NCBI GenBank assembly: GCA_023957975.1
Contig: JAMLGM010000003.1
Coordinates: 364,557-428,556 of the forward strand
Direction: 5' to 3'
Length of the DNA: 64,000 bases
Source: Microthrixaceae bacterium
GTDB taxonomy: Bacteria; Actinomycetota; Acidimicrobiia; Acidimicrobiales; Microtrichaceae
Below are positions 1 to 8,182 of this stretch, piece after piece (within the stretch, counting starts at the first letter, position 1; the number at the start of each line of letters is the position of its first letter). The notes beneath the pieces are model-generated. The model ran no database searches. It had not been told where the DNA came from and saw only the letters and a program-made list of their open reading frames with translations. A program made the translations under genes and the position numbers.

Positions 1-710
1 AGAAACCCCCCGCAGGCGCCCATCATCGCGGCGGCCACCACCGCCAGGTCGAGGCCGACGGTCAGTTCGTCGCCGCCGACCAGGTTGTAGACGATCGGGT
101 TTCGGAAGGTCCAGAACCCGATGAGCACGTACGCGCCGAACCCGAAGATGGCGCTGCCGGCGGCGAGGCCGTCGAGGCCGTCGGTGAGGTTTACCGCATT
201 GGAGGCACCCACGATCAACAGCACCGCCCAGATCGCCCATCCGACCTTGCCGAGATCGGCCCACGATTCGAAGTTGTTGAATCGGGTGAAACTCAGCGTG
301 GTGCTCTGTTTGGTCTGGGTGACCATCAACACCGAGAACCCGACCGCCACCGACAACAGGCCGAACATCTTCGCCCCCTTGCCGAGGCCGAGGTTGCGTT
401 CGTTGCGGATCTTGATGAAGTCGTCGAGGAAGCCGACGAACCCGGCGCCGACGATGGCCATCATCACGTACAGCCCACGTTCGGTGTGGACCCCCCGGTA
501 GCGGCCGCTCACGGCATAGGAAATGGCCGCCGAGATCACGATGGCGATTCCGCCCATGGTCGGGGTGCCCGCTTTGACCGTGTGGCCCTCCGGAACGTCC
601 TCGTGGATCGGCTGACCGAACTTCAGCCGGGTCAACACGTCGATGAGGTACTTCGTTCCGAACAGCGAAAGCACCGAGGCCAGGCCGGCGGCCAGGAAGA
701 TACGAATCAT
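1..710 (-). CDS. mraY: Phospho-N-acetylmuramoyl-pentapeptide-transferase MraY (3' part cut by window edge)
   Basis: Integral membrane enzyme that transfers phospho-MurNAc-pentapeptide from UDP onto undecaprenyl phosphate to make lipid I. About 236 N-terminal residues are present and the C terminus lies outside the window. Family motifs are visible: the H..K.GTPTMGG loop near residues 42-54, the FLDDFIKI aspartate pair, and NLTDGLDGLA. Several hydrophobic membrane segments alternate with these loops. The ATG (708-710 on the complement) overlaps the murE stop as ATGA, so translation is probably coupled. Usual order places murF between murE and mraY; here it is not there. Identification is secure; only the missing end limits it. 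Confidence 0.95.
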   Translation of the reverse strand, partial: MIRIFLAAGLASVLSLFGTKYLIDVLTRLKFGQPIHEDVPEGHTVKAGTPTMGGIAIVISAAISYAVSGRYRGVHTERGLYVMMAIVGAGFVGFLDDFIKIRNERNLGLGKGAKMFGLLSVAVGFSVLMVTQTKQSTTLSFTRFNNFESWADLGKVGWAIWAVLLIVGASNAVNLTDGLDGLAAGSAIFGFGAYVLIGFWTFRNPIVYNLVGGDELTVGLDLAVVAAAMMGACGGF

Positions 711-2167
711 GAGCGACCCCAATCGCGTGAGCGAAGCCATGCACGGGCAACCTCACGGTCGTCGAAGGGCAACACGGCATTGCCGATGGTCTGGGTCGTT
801 TCGTGACCCTTGCCGGCGATGACGACCACGTCGCCGGGCCCTGCCGAGGCAAGGACCGCCTCGATGGCCTCGCGACGATCGACGATCGTGTCGTCGGTCC
901 GTCTCCGACCGGCGTTGATGGCGTCGATGATGGCTCGAGGGTCCTCCGAACGGGGGTTGTCCGAGGTGACCGTCACCGAATCCGCCAGACGCTGGGCAAC
1001 CTCTCCCATTCGCGGCCGTTTCGACGCATCGCGATCGCCGCCGCACCCGAACACGACGCGCAGGCGGCCGCCGGCCCCGTCGGCCGGATCGCACAGTTCG
1101 CGAGCCGCACCGAGAAGATTCTCCAGCGCGTCTGGGGTGTGCGCGTAGTCGACGACGACATGAAACGGCTGCCCCTCGGCGATCGTTTCAAAGCGTCCGG
1201 GTGGTGCGACGACGTGCGCCAAGGCCGCCGCAATGTCGGCCTCGCGATGGCCGAGCGCGCGCACGGCCTCCGCCGCGGCGAGCGCATTGGATACGTTGAA
1301 GCGGCCCGCCAGCGGCAACTCGACCGCTATCGAGCGCCAAACGAAGCTCGACCCCACCGGGATGAAGCGCAGATCCTCGACCTGGTCGAGCGAGAACGAC
1401 GTGATGGCGATGGCGGCGACGTCTCGCAGGAGGCGGCCGTGGACATCGTCGACGTTGACGATGCCGCGATCGGTGAAGGTCGGTTCGAACAACCGGGCCT
1501 TGGCGTCGAAATACCGCTCCTGGCTCGTGTGGAAGTCGAGGTGATCGCTGCCGAGGTTCGTGAAGATCGCGGCGCGAAACCAGGTGCCGTCGACCCGGTG
1601 CTGGGCAAGCGCATGGGAGGAGACCTCGATCGCGACGACCGCGACACCGTCGTCGGCGAAGTCGCGCAGCGCCGCCTGGAGTTGCGGGGCCTCCGGCGTC
1701 GTTCGAGCGCCGGTCAACGTGCCGATCGTTGCCGCCCGAACCCCGAGGTGCTCGAGGATCTGAGCGATGAGGGTGACCACCGTGGTCTTGCCGTTGGTGC
1801 CGGTCACCCCGACCACCGCTACCTCAGACCTCGACGGATCGCCGGCGACCTTCGCCGCGATCGGGCCCATCGCCGAACGAACGTCGGCGACCAGGATCTG
1901 CGGCACGGCGATCGACAATGGCCGCTGCACCAGCAGCGCCGCAGCCCCGGAGTCGACCGCTGAACGTGCGAACTCGTGTCCGTCGTGGTCGGCACCGACC
2001 ACACAACAAAACAGCGCGCCCGGTGCGACCTGACGCGAGTCGTGGGTGACCGCAACGATCTCGACGGTTCGCGAACCCGAGACCGACGCCCCGACCACGT
2101 CGCCGAGTTCGCCCAGGGTCACCGCCGGTCGCGACCCCAGGTGCGGCCCGGTCGCGCCGCTAGCCAT
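707..2167 (-). CDS. murE: UDP-MurNAc-L-Ala-D-Glu : meso-diaminopimelate ligase MurE
   Basis: Cytoplasmic Mur ligase adding the third amino acid of the peptidoglycan stem peptide. The protein has 486 residues, the normal family length. The ATP-binding motif GTNGKTT lies at residues 123-129, and DNPR at 403-406 is the signature of meso-diaminopimelate recognition (lysine-adding enzymes differ here), so this organism very probably has a DAP-type wall. The start overlaps the end of ftsI by 8 bp and its stop overlaps the mraY start by 4 bp. The whole frame is used by MurE; there is no fused MurF domain. Very confident. Confidence 0.96.
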   Translation of the reverse strand: MASGATGPHLGSRPAVTLGELGDVVGASVSGSRTVEIVAVTHDSRQVAPGALFCCVVGADHDGHEFARSAVDSGAAALLVQRPLSIAVPQILVADVRSAMGPIAAKVAGDPSRSEVAVVGVTGTNGKTTVVTLIAQILEHLGVRAATIGTLTGARTTPEAPQLQAALRDFADDGVAVVAIEVSSHALAQHRVDGTWFRAAIFTNLGSDHLDFHTSQERYFDAKARLFEPTFTDRGIVNVDDVHGRLLRDVAAIAITSFSLDQVEDLRFIPVGSSFVWRSIAVELPLAGRFNVSNALAAAEAVRALGHREADIAAALAHVVAPPGRFETIAEGQPFHVVVDYAHTPDALENLLGAARELCDPADGAGGRLRVVFGCGGDRDASKRPRMGEVAQRLADSVTVTSDNPRSEDPRAIIDAINAGRRRTDDTIVDRREAIEAVLASAGPGDVVVIAGKGHETTQTIGNAVLPFDDREVARAWLRSRDWGRS

Positions 2168-4307
2168 CGCTCACCTCTGGGACCGTGGGCCCCCCGGACA
2201 TCGCGGCCGGGTCGGTCGCGGGCGTCGTCGCAACGGCTGGCGCTGAGGTCTCCTCGCCGGGAATCGTGGTCGGCGCAATGGTGGTCGGCGGGGCCGTGGT
2301 GGGCGCCGGCGCGGCCTGGGCCCGCACCGGAGCTGAGGAATCCGACGCCAGCGCACTCGTGGAGATCGAGAATCGGCGCATGACCTCCTTGGTCAACGCC
2401 TGGAAGACCGGCCCGGCCGCCGTCGCTCCGAAGTGCTGTCCGCGGCCGGGTTCGTCGATCATCACCATGATCGTGATCTCGGGGCGATCCGCCGGGAAGA
2501 ACCCGACGAAGCTCGCGGCGTAGGTACGGGTGGCGGCGGTTCCGTAGGTTCCGTTCTGCACCTTGTAGGCAGTGCCGGTCTTGGCGGCGATCTCCAAGCC
2601 GTCGATTTTGAACTTCGAGCCGGTGCCGCCGTCCTCGACGACGTCTTTGAGCCCGGCGGTGACCATGTTGGCCGCACCGACCGAGACGACGCGATGAGAT
2701 TCGACCGTGTCCAGCGGGATGCTCTGGCCTTCGGCGTCGACGATCGAGCGGACGAGTTTCGGCGCCACGTACACACCGTCGTTGGCGATGGCGTTGTAGG
2801 CCCCCCACATCTGCAGCGGGGTGACGGTGATCGACTGCCCGATCGGAATGGATCCGATGTCGGAGCCGTTCCAGGTCTCCGCCGGCTTGACCTCGCCCGC
2901 CTGCTCCTTCGGCAGGCCCAGCGCCGTGTAGGAGCCGAAGCCGAACGAGTGCAGGTACTTCACGATCTCCTCGTTGCCGCCGTGCGCCGCCACCGCCTGG
3001 GCGATCTTGATCGTGCCGACGTTGGAGGACTCCGCGAGGATCCGCTTCGTCGTCATCGTTTCCGTCTCGTGTTTGTGGCTGTCGTTGATCGTCTTGTCGT
3101 AGAGCTTGATCGAATCCGGCACCTCAAAGGTCGTTTCCGGGGTCATCAATCCGAGGTCGTAGGCGGCGGCGATCGTGGCGACCTTCATCACCGAACCCGG
3201 CTCATACAGGCGTATCGCCTGGTTCAGCGACCCCTGCACCACATCGCCGGTCTCGGTACGGGAAACCGAGGCCATGGCCAGGATCTCACCGGTATCGGGG
3301 CGCCCGAGCACCACCGTGCCACCCTTGGCGTTGACCGCGGCGACCTGCGCTGCAAGTGCGGCCTCCGAATAGAACTGCAGCGCCCGATCGAGGGTCAGGG
3401 TGACATCGGCGCCGGCACGGGCCTGGCGCAGCACACGCTCGGTGCCCGGCACGTTGATCCCGTTGCGGCCCCGCTCGACCCGTTCGACCCCGTCGGTCGC
3501 ACTCATGTCGTCGTCGTAGAGCTTCTCGACACCGGAGCGGGCCTCTTGTCCGAACGGATCGAGCGATCCGATGACTGAGCGGGCGAGGTTTCCGTTGGTG
3601 GCATGACGGATCTGATCGGGGTCGTAGATCAGCCCGTTGTAATCCCGTAGCGACTCCTGGGCCGCCTTGCGCTGGGCCGGGTCCTCGATCGCCGCGGCCT
3701 CCTTGCGCATCGCAGCAACCCGGTCTTGGAGCTGTGCCGCGATCTCGAGATCGACGTGGCGCTCGATGACCGAATACTCGGTGTCCGGCTTGCTCAGCGC
3801 ATTCTGGACGGCGACCGGATCGAGCCCGACGACCTCGGCCACGACCGCTGCGACCGCTTCGGGGTTGGCGATCATCGTCGGGTCGGCGGCGAGCGTCCTG
3901 GTCGGGATGTCCATGACGAGCGCTTCGCCGTTGCGATCGAAGATCGTGCCGCGCAACTCCTTGAGCACCGTTTGTCGTTCGAACTTCTCTTTACCCTTTT
4001 GGCTGTAGACCTCGGCGTCCACCGCACCGATCCACACCAGGCGAACCACCATGACCATCGCCAGCGCCACGATCATGGCCCCGGGCAGCGCGAGGCGGTG
4101 CGTGTCTCTGACGGTGCGCGGGCCGACCGGACGCCGCGGGCTGACCGGACGGCGCGTACGGGGCGCGACGGTTCGCGCGCCGGTGGTTCGGGACGAGCCC
4201 GAACCACCGGACACACTGGCGCGGGCGCCGGGGAAGGACTTGCGAGCGCGGCCCGTGCGGGCGGCAGCGGGACGACGAGACGACGAGGCGGGGCGCTTGG
4301 AGGTCAT
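2160..4307 (-). CDS. ftsI: Division-specific class B penicillin-binding protein FtsI (PBP3-like transpeptidase)
   Basis: Septal peptidoglycan transpeptidase of the divisome, anchored by one membrane segment with its catalytic domain outside. The 715 residues comprise a basic, Arg/Ser-rich cytoplasmic tail (1-70), a transmembrane helix (about 75-95), a PBP dimerisation region (about 110-290) and the transpeptidase domain with SVMK (active Ser372, Lys375), SSN (427-429) and KTGT (576-579). A Pro/Thr/Ala-rich disordered tail of about 60 residues ends the protein. The unusually long basic N terminus is typical of actinobacterial homologues. It sits between ftsL and murE, the standard position. 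Confidence 0.96.
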   Translation of the reverse strand: MTSKRPASSSRRPAAARTGRARKSFPGARASVSGGSGSSRTTGARTVAPRTRRPVSPRRPVGPRTVRDTHRLALPGAMIVALAMVMVVRLVWIGAVDAEVYSQKGKEKFERQTVLKELRGTIFDRNGEALVMDIPTRTLAADPTMIANPEAVAAVVAEVVGLDPVAVQNALSKPDTEYSVIERHVDLEIAAQLQDRVAAMRKEAAAIEDPAQRKAAQESLRDYNGLIYDPDQIRHATNGNLARSVIGSLDPFGQEARSGVEKLYDDDMSATDGVERVERGRNGINVPGTERVLRQARAGADVTLTLDRALQFYSEAALAAQVAAVNAKGGTVVLGRPDTGEILAMASVSRTETGDVVQGSLNQAIRLYEPGSVMKVATIAAAYDLGLMTPETTFEVPDSIKLYDKTINDSHKHETETMTTKRILAESSNVGTIKIAQAVAAHGGNEEIVKYLHSFGFGSYTALGLPKEQAGEVKPAETWNGSDIGSIPIGQSITVTPLQMWGAYNAIANDGVYVAPKLVRSIVDAEGQSIPLDTVESHRVVSVGAANMVTAGLKDVVEDGGTGSKFKIDGLEIAAKTGTAYKVQNGTYGTAATRTYAASFVGFFPADRPEITIMVMIDEPGRGQHFGATAAGPVFQALTKEVMRRFSISTSALASDSSAPVRAQAAPAPTTAPPTTIAPTTIPGEETSAPAVATTPATDPAAMSGGPTVPEVSDG

Positions 4308-4319
4308 GGCGACGGGCGT

Positions 4320-4727
4320 TCAGCCCTCACCTCCCGCCGTACCCACCACGACGGTGGCGGGGGTCACGATCTCAGAGGGTCGTGCCTGCACCATGCCGAG
4401 CTCGGTCTCGGCGATGCGCAGGATCTCCGAGGTCGACTGCAACATGCTCTCGTGTTGACGAAGGGACTTGTTCTCTTCCTGGATTCGGTTGATCTCCGAA
4501 CGGACGCTGTCGAGACGCTGCTGGCGTTGCACCATGCGGATCTGCAATCCGACGGCGCCGAATGTGATCGCGACGAAGACCAGCATGGACACCATCACGA
4601 TGGGCCGAACCCGACGAACCGTCTCGGCACGCTGGTGGACGGTGAGCTCTGGACGCCGCGGCGAAGCCTGGCGCGAAGCACCGTGAGCGTGACCGCGGGC
4701 GGTGCTGGAGGCGCGGGCAGCAGCCAT
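4320..4727 (-). CDS. ftsL: Cell division protein FtsL-like (septum formation initiator family)
   Basis: Small bitopic membrane protein of 135 residues: a basic Ala/Arg-rich cytoplasmic start, one transmembrane helix (about residues 48-68), then an extracytoplasmic coiled coil rich in Q, R, E and L, and a short Ala/Gly/Val tail. FtsL partners FtsB/FtsQ and activates FtsW-FtsI; sequence conservation in the family is poor, so the call rests on architecture and on its position between rsmH and ftsI. The ATG at 4727 overlaps the rsmH stop as TGATG; a GTG directly before it (4730) is also possible. The frame is open further upstream, but that part lies inside rsmH. Confidence 0.85.
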   Translation of the reverse strand: MAAARASSTARGHAHGASRQASPRRPELTVHQRAETVRRVRPIVMVSMLVFVAITFGAVGLQIRMVQRQQRLDSVRSEINRIQEENKSLRQHESMLQSTSEILRIAETELGMVQARPSEIVTPATVVVGTAGGEG

Positions 4728-5698
4728 CACGCAACTTCCTGAGGACGCTCCGTGAAGCGGACCGATTCCACGACACGGCGGCGCACCGACGCCGCGCGGG
4801 GGTTCTCGTCGATCTCCTCGGCGGACGCCTTCTGCGCACCCCGCTTGATCAATCGAGCCTGAGGTTCGGCGCCGCAGACACACTCGAGGCCCTGCGGGCA
4901 CTCGCAACCGCCGGTCTCGGCCCGACGGAAGCGGTCCTTGACGATGCGATCCTCGCCGCTGTGGTAGCTGAGCACGACACATCGGCCGCCCGGCAACAGC
5001 AGGTCGAGCGCCTGGTCGAGCGCGTTGGACAGCGCAGCCAACTCGTCGTTCACCTCGATGCGGATCGCCTGAAACGAGCGATTGACCGGGTTGCCGCCGC
5101 GGCGCCGAGCCGGGGCGGGGATCGCACTGGCCACCACCTCGCTGAGTTGGGTCGTGGTCTCGATCGGTCGGGCATTGACGATCTGCTTGGCGATACGACG
5201 ATGGAAACGTTCGTCGCCGTAGCGATGCAGCACCTCGGAGAGCTGCTCTGCGGTGTAGTCGTTCACGACATCGTGAGCGGTCAAGGTCTGTGATGTGTCC
5301 ATGCGCATGTCCAGAGGTGCTTCGAGGCGATAGGAAAACCCACGATCTGCGTGATCGAGCTGCGGAGAACTCACGCCGAGATCGAGGAGAACCCCCGAGA
5401 CGTGGTCTTCGCCAAGTCCACGAACGGCTTCGGCCATCTGGTCGAAGCGTCCGTGGTGAAACGCGACCCGGTCGCCGAAGCGAGCCAGGCGCTGACGTGC
5501 CACCTCGAGGGCGGCGGCATCGCGATCGATACCCAGGAGCCTCACGTCGGCTCGTGAATCCAAAATGGCGCTCGCATGGCCGGCGCCGCCGAGGGTGCCG
5601 TCGACGATGAGGCCCGGCGGCACCGTCGAAAACAGCTCGACGACATCGCCCAACATGACGGGCACATGTTCGAACGTCTCGTCGCTGAACCCGCTCAA
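4727..5698 (-). CDS. rsmH: 16S rRNA (cytosine(1402)-N(4))-methyltransferase RsmH (MraW)
   Basis: SAM-dependent methyltransferase for the decoding centre of 16S rRNA; 323 residues, normal length. The N terminus has the HVPVMLGDVVE motif, followed by the SAM-binding stretch VDGTLGGAGHA and LGIDRD. The C-terminal third has the cysteine-rich CECPQGLECVCG segment common in actinobacterial RsmH. The start overlaps the mraZ stop by 4 bp (ATGA). Canonical second gene of the dcw cluster. Confidence 0.96.
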   Translation of the reverse strand: MSGFSDETFEHVPVMLGDVVELFSTVPPGLIVDGTLGGAGHASAILDSRADVRLLGIDRDAAALEVARQRLARFGDRVAFHHGRFDQMAEAVRGLGEDHVSGVLLDLGVSSPQLDHADRGFSYRLEAPLDMRMDTSQTLTAHDVVNDYTAEQLSEVLHRYGDERFHRRIAKQIVNARPIETTTQLSEVVASAIPAPARRRGGNPVNRSFQAIRIEVNDELAALSNALDQALDLLLPGGRCVVLSYHSGEDRIVKDRFRRAETGGCECPQGLECVCGAEPQARLIKRGAQKASAEEIDENPRAASVRRRVVESVRFTERPQEVA

Positions 5699-6141
5699 AA
5701 TCCCAGATCCTTGAACTTGAGGGCCTGGTCGGCCTTCGTCCGATAGGTCTCGACGGCTGCGGATTCGTCCTCGCCGCCGGGCACGATCGACAGGTAGTCG
5801 AGCCGGCCGCCGACCGTCACGAGTCCGGCGTCGAGATTGACCGCCAACCGCATGATCTTGGGGATGATGAGGCGACCCTGGGAGTCGACCGTGGCGTTTT
5901 CGGTCATCTGCATCAGATCGTCGATGTCAGAACGGCCCAGCCGGCCTTCGCGAAGCAGTTCCTCCATGCGGGCGACGACGTTGTCGAACCCCGATTCGGA
6001 GTAGAGCGCGAGGTGATCGCCCCGGTACATCAGCTTCGCCCGCTCCACGAAGTCGGGCCGGTACTGCGCCGGGACGAACAAGCGACCCTTGACGTCGAGC
6101 TTGATGACGTGGGTGCCGACGTAGGTGCGAAGGGCCGTCAT
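5695..6141 (-). CDS. mraZ: Transcriptional regulator MraZ
   Basis: First gene of the dcw cluster, encoding a 148-residue DNA-binding protein with two SpoVT/AbrB-like swapped-hairpin repeats. The first repeat shows LDVKGRLFVP (about residues 15-24), the second VDSQGRLIIP (about 85-94). MraZ binds repeated AGTGG-type elements in front of its own gene and represses the operon in well-studied bacteria; matching repeats lie upstream (see 6197-6218). The N terminus reads MTALRTYVGTHVIKLD, a few residues longer than the usual MF.G form. The tail beyond the second repeat is slightly extended. Confidence 0.96.
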   Translation of the reverse strand: MTALRTYVGTHVIKLDVKGRLFVPAQYRPDFVERAKLMYRGDHLALYSESGFDNVVARMEELLREGRLGRSDIDDLMQMTENATVDSQGRLIIPKIMRLAVNLDAGLVTVGGRLDYLSIVPGGEDESAAVETYRTKADQALKFKDLGF

Positions 6142-6196
6142 CGGGCACCCCCGCGGGCCTCCGGTGTCGCAGCGCGGCCGTGGCAGCTGTCACAGC

Positions 6197-6218
6197 CACC
6201 ACTTTCCACCACTTCACT
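6197..6218 (-). promoter_or_regulatory. Probable MraZ operator (AGTGG direct repeats)
   Basis: On the minus strand two AGTGG units occur exactly 10 bp apart (6213-6209 and 6203-6199), in the string AGTGGTGGAAAGTGGTGG. MraZ is known to bind AGTGG-type direct repeats with one-helical-turn spacing in front of mraZ. Further looser copies lie upstream (AGTGGTG ending near 6240, GGTGGTGG near 6260-6270). Location 56-77 bp before the mraZ ATG supports autoregulation. Confidence 0.65.
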
Positions 6219-6463
6219 GGTCCGGCACTCCATAACGCACCACTCTACGCAGTGACCACCCCACCACCGCTAGCGTTCGTCGCCGGTTTTTGGGAGATTT
6301 CTCGCGTTTTTTCGCGTTGGAGATGCCTTGAACATCATTCAGACATCATGAAAACCCCTTCCACGTTTGTGATTTCGAACGAGCGTTCCGAGCCCGTCCA
6401 GGCTTCGATCCGCTCCACTTCGCGCCAAATCGACCTCACCGGCAGCCCGCGCCACCGGTCGAA

Positions 6464-6481
6464 CGCTCCACCGGTGGAGCG
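6464..6481 (-). terminator. Possible hairpin terminator behind the lipoate ligase-like gene
   Basis: CGCTCCACC/GGTGGAGCG is a perfect 18-bp palindrome lying 31-48 nt beyond the stop of the minus-strand gene ending at 6512. In RNA it gives a 7-bp GC-rich stem with a CCGG loop. No U-run follows, so it is a terminator candidate only; it could instead be a protein-binding palindrome. Confidence 0.35.
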
Positions 6482-6511
6482 GGGCCGGACCGGCGACGGT
6501 GCCGCGAAACG

Positions 6512-7210
6512 TCAGCGGAGGGTGACGAGGCGTTCGACCAACGCGTCCGACACGCGATCCATCGCCGGTACCGTCCGAACGCTCGCGCTCAGGTGCCGGG
6601 TGAGCGCGTCGCGGTCCACCGAGCTCGTCGGGCCACCGAACACGGCGTCGTCCAACAACCCGGTCGTCTCGGTGGGATCGAACCGGGCGTAGGCCAGACA
6701 CTGGAACCTCGCCCAATGCCGCGTTCGGCGCTGCGAAACCCCGATCACCTTGGCCGAACCGTCGACGACCTCGCCGGCTCCGATACCGGCGAAACACACC
6801 GTCCGGGCGAGGTCACGGTGCCGGAGCGGACCGCGATGTACCTCAAAGGATCCCGAGTCGGCGATCTCCCCGGCATCATGGAGCGCGTCGACCCACAACT
6901 CCCCCAGCCAGGCCCCGGCCGACGAAACGTCGTCGCGCCACAGCGGATCGCCCGCGGGGATCACCACATCCACCCACAGGACCTCCCCCGGGTTCATCAC
7001 CACGAGCCCGCCGCCGGAGCGCCGAGTGGTGACCTGACGGCCGCTGCGTTCCACCGCATCCGGATCGAGTATGTGCGCCGACTGGGTGCTGCCGAGCACT
7101 GCGCATGCGCCCTCGAGTTCCATGAGAAAGACGCTACGTCGCGCCTCGATGAACCCCGTAGCGTGAAGGTCCTCGCCACGACCCCGGCGGCGTTCGACGC
7201 TGAAAGACAT
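6512..7210 (-). CDS. Lipoate-protein ligase A / biotin-lipoyl ligase family protein
   Basis: 232-residue cytoplasmic enzyme of the LplA/LipB/BirA fold, which attaches lipoyl or octanoyl groups to lysine of carrier domains. Diagnostic stretches are TTRRSGGGLVVMNPGEVLWV (about residues 74-93, the RRxGGG motif plus the following strand) and AKVIGVSQRR near 160, where the Lys corresponds to the catalytic/adenylate lysine. The ATG at 7210 gives an N terminus ending in the ALVLGSTQ-like strand typical of actinobacterial members; longer reading would run into the divergent Nudix gene. Whether the substrate is lipoate, octanoate or another acid cannot be told from sequence. Confidence 0.85.
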   Translation of the reverse strand: MSFSVERRRGRGEDLHATGFIEARRSVFLMELEGACAVLGSTQSAHILDPDAVERSGRQVTTRRSGGGLVVMNPGEVLWVDVVIPAGDPLWRDDVSSAGAWLGELWVDALHDAGEIADSGSFEVHRGPLRHRDLARTVCFAGIGAGEVVDGSAKVIGVSQRRTRHWARFQCLAYARFDPTETTGLLDDAVFGGPTSSVDRDALTRHLSASVRTVPAMDRVSDALVERLVTLR

Positions 7211-7251
7211 CGGGGCGAATGCTACCGGCGGGGCAAGTATGGTTCGGCGCC

Positions 7252-7743
7252 ATGGGATACGTGATCCGACGCATCGCCGCACGCGTGGTCTGTTTCAACC
7301 CGCAGGGCCAACTGCTCATGATCCGTTCGAGCGACCCCGTCGACCGCACCAAGCCCGACTGGTGGGAACTGCCCGGAGGTGGCATCGACCACGGCGAGAG
7401 CGCGACCGACGCGATCCTTCGCGAGCTGCGCGAGGAATGCGGCGTGAACAACGTCGTCATGGGCCAGCTCATCTGGACCCAGCACGCTCAGTTCACCTTC
7501 GCCGGCTGGGACTTCGATCAGCATGAAACACTGTTCGTCGCGCAATCCGACGGGGATTCGAGCGGCGTCACCACCCTCGAGGCCCTCGAGGCCGTCGCGT
7601 TTCAGGAACTGCGCTGGCGAACCATCGAAGAGCTGATGGCCGATCCCCTCCCGACCGTGCCGCCACGACTCCGCGAATTCATCGTGCCGATCTCTCGGGG
7701 CGACTACCCGAACGAACCGATCGACATCTCGCCGAGGACGTGA
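7252..7743 (+). CDS. Nudix hydrolase
   Basis: 163-residue protein hydrolysing a nucleoside-diphosphate-linked substrate. A complete Nudix box occurs at about residues 42-64: G-G-I-D-H-G-E..REL.EECGV, with all catalytic acidic residues present. WWELPGGGID immediately before it is typical of MutT/ADP-ribose-type enzymes. The ATG at 7252 begins MGYVIRRIAARVV, the first strand of the fold; an in-frame ATG at 7219 would add eleven residues and come close to the divergent gene starting at 7210. Substrate unknown. Confidence 0.88.
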   Translation: MGYVIRRIAARVVCFNPQGQLLMIRSSDPVDRTKPDWWELPGGGIDHGESATDAILRELREECGVNNVVMGQLIWTQHAQFTFAGWDFDQHETLFVAQSDGDSSGVTTLEALEAVAFQELRWRTIEELMADPLPTVPPRLREFIVPISRGDYPNEPIDISPRT

Positions 7744-7753
7744 TCGATCCGCG

Positions 7754-8017
7754 TCACCCGCCCGAGGACAACACCCGCATCGAACGGCACCACTGCAGGT
7801 AGGCGATGACATCCTCGCTCGTCGCGCGGGCATCGCCCGACCCGCCGTAGGCGGTCACCATCCGGAACCTCAGGTAGGCGACATCGGGGACCGGCAGCCA
7901 CGGCCGCCGACGCCACCACCGCGGCGGCACCAGCACGAGGAACTGGGCGAACGCCGTCGGCCACAGCCGGGGGTGGCGCGCCAAGGACCGCACGACCGTC
8001 CACATCATCGTCAACAC
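7754..8017 (-). CDS. Conserved small actinobacterial protein of unknown function
   Basis: 87 residues, basic and Trp/Arg/Pro-rich, with RHPRLWPTAF, PPRWWRRRPWLPVP and a C-terminal EDVIAYLQWCR segment. I recognise the pattern from hypothetical proteins common in Actinomycetota, but no function is known. The GTG at 8017 is chosen because a GGAGGG ribosome-binding site sits about eight bases before it; an ATG at 8032 and ATGs at 8008/8005 are alternatives. It is convergent with the Nudix gene ending at 7743 and divergent from the MoxR operon. Confidence 0.65.
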   Translation of the reverse strand: MLTMMWTVVRSLARHPRLWPTAFAQFLVLVPPRWWRRRPWLPVPDVAYLRFRMVTAYGGSGDARATSEDVIAYLQWCRSMRVLSSGG

Positions 8018-8058
8018 CCGGTCACCCTCCATGGACTGCGGGTACGGGTCGGCGCCGC

Positions 8059-8124
8059 CGACGCGCCGCTCGACGCGCCGCTCGACGCCTGGTTAACGCA
8101 CTGGTTGACGCGCTGGTTGACGGG
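8059..8124. repeat. Degenerate 12-bp tandem repeat, 5.5 copies, between divergent genes
   Basis: Units are CGACGCGCCGCT (8059 and 8071), CGACGCCTGGTT (8083), AACGCACTGGTT (8095), GACGCGCTGGTT (8107) and a final GACGGG half. The register is strictly 12 bp, with a sequence switch in the middle unit. It lies in the 165-bp gap between the divergent genes starting at 8017 and 8183. Confidence 0.85.
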
Positions 8125-8182
8125 AACTCCTGGGTCGGCACGAACGCCATCCTACCGAGCGACCTGCAAGACTTCTCCGGCA

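Larger units (their letters stand above)
6142..6511. other. Intergenic region upstream of mraZ (370 bp)
   Basis: No convincing gene is seen here. Reading towards mraZ (minus strand), the region holds a palindrome just behind the lipoate-ligase gene (6464-6481), an A/T-richer stretch around 6285-6360 containing CGCG-T6-CGCG, and a cluster of GTGGTG-like elements between about 6197 and 6275. It is presumably the promoter and operator region of the dcw cluster. A ribosome-binding GGAGG lies near 6160-6165, further from the mraZ ATG than usual, with a nearer G run at about 6147-6152. No unambiguous -35/-10 pair could be chosen. Confidence 0.6.

Noticed and set aside
5660..5680. Possible SOS box (ACATGTTCGAACG)
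   Set aside because: Inside rsmH near its start, with half sites in the wrong arrangement; no promoter is expected there.
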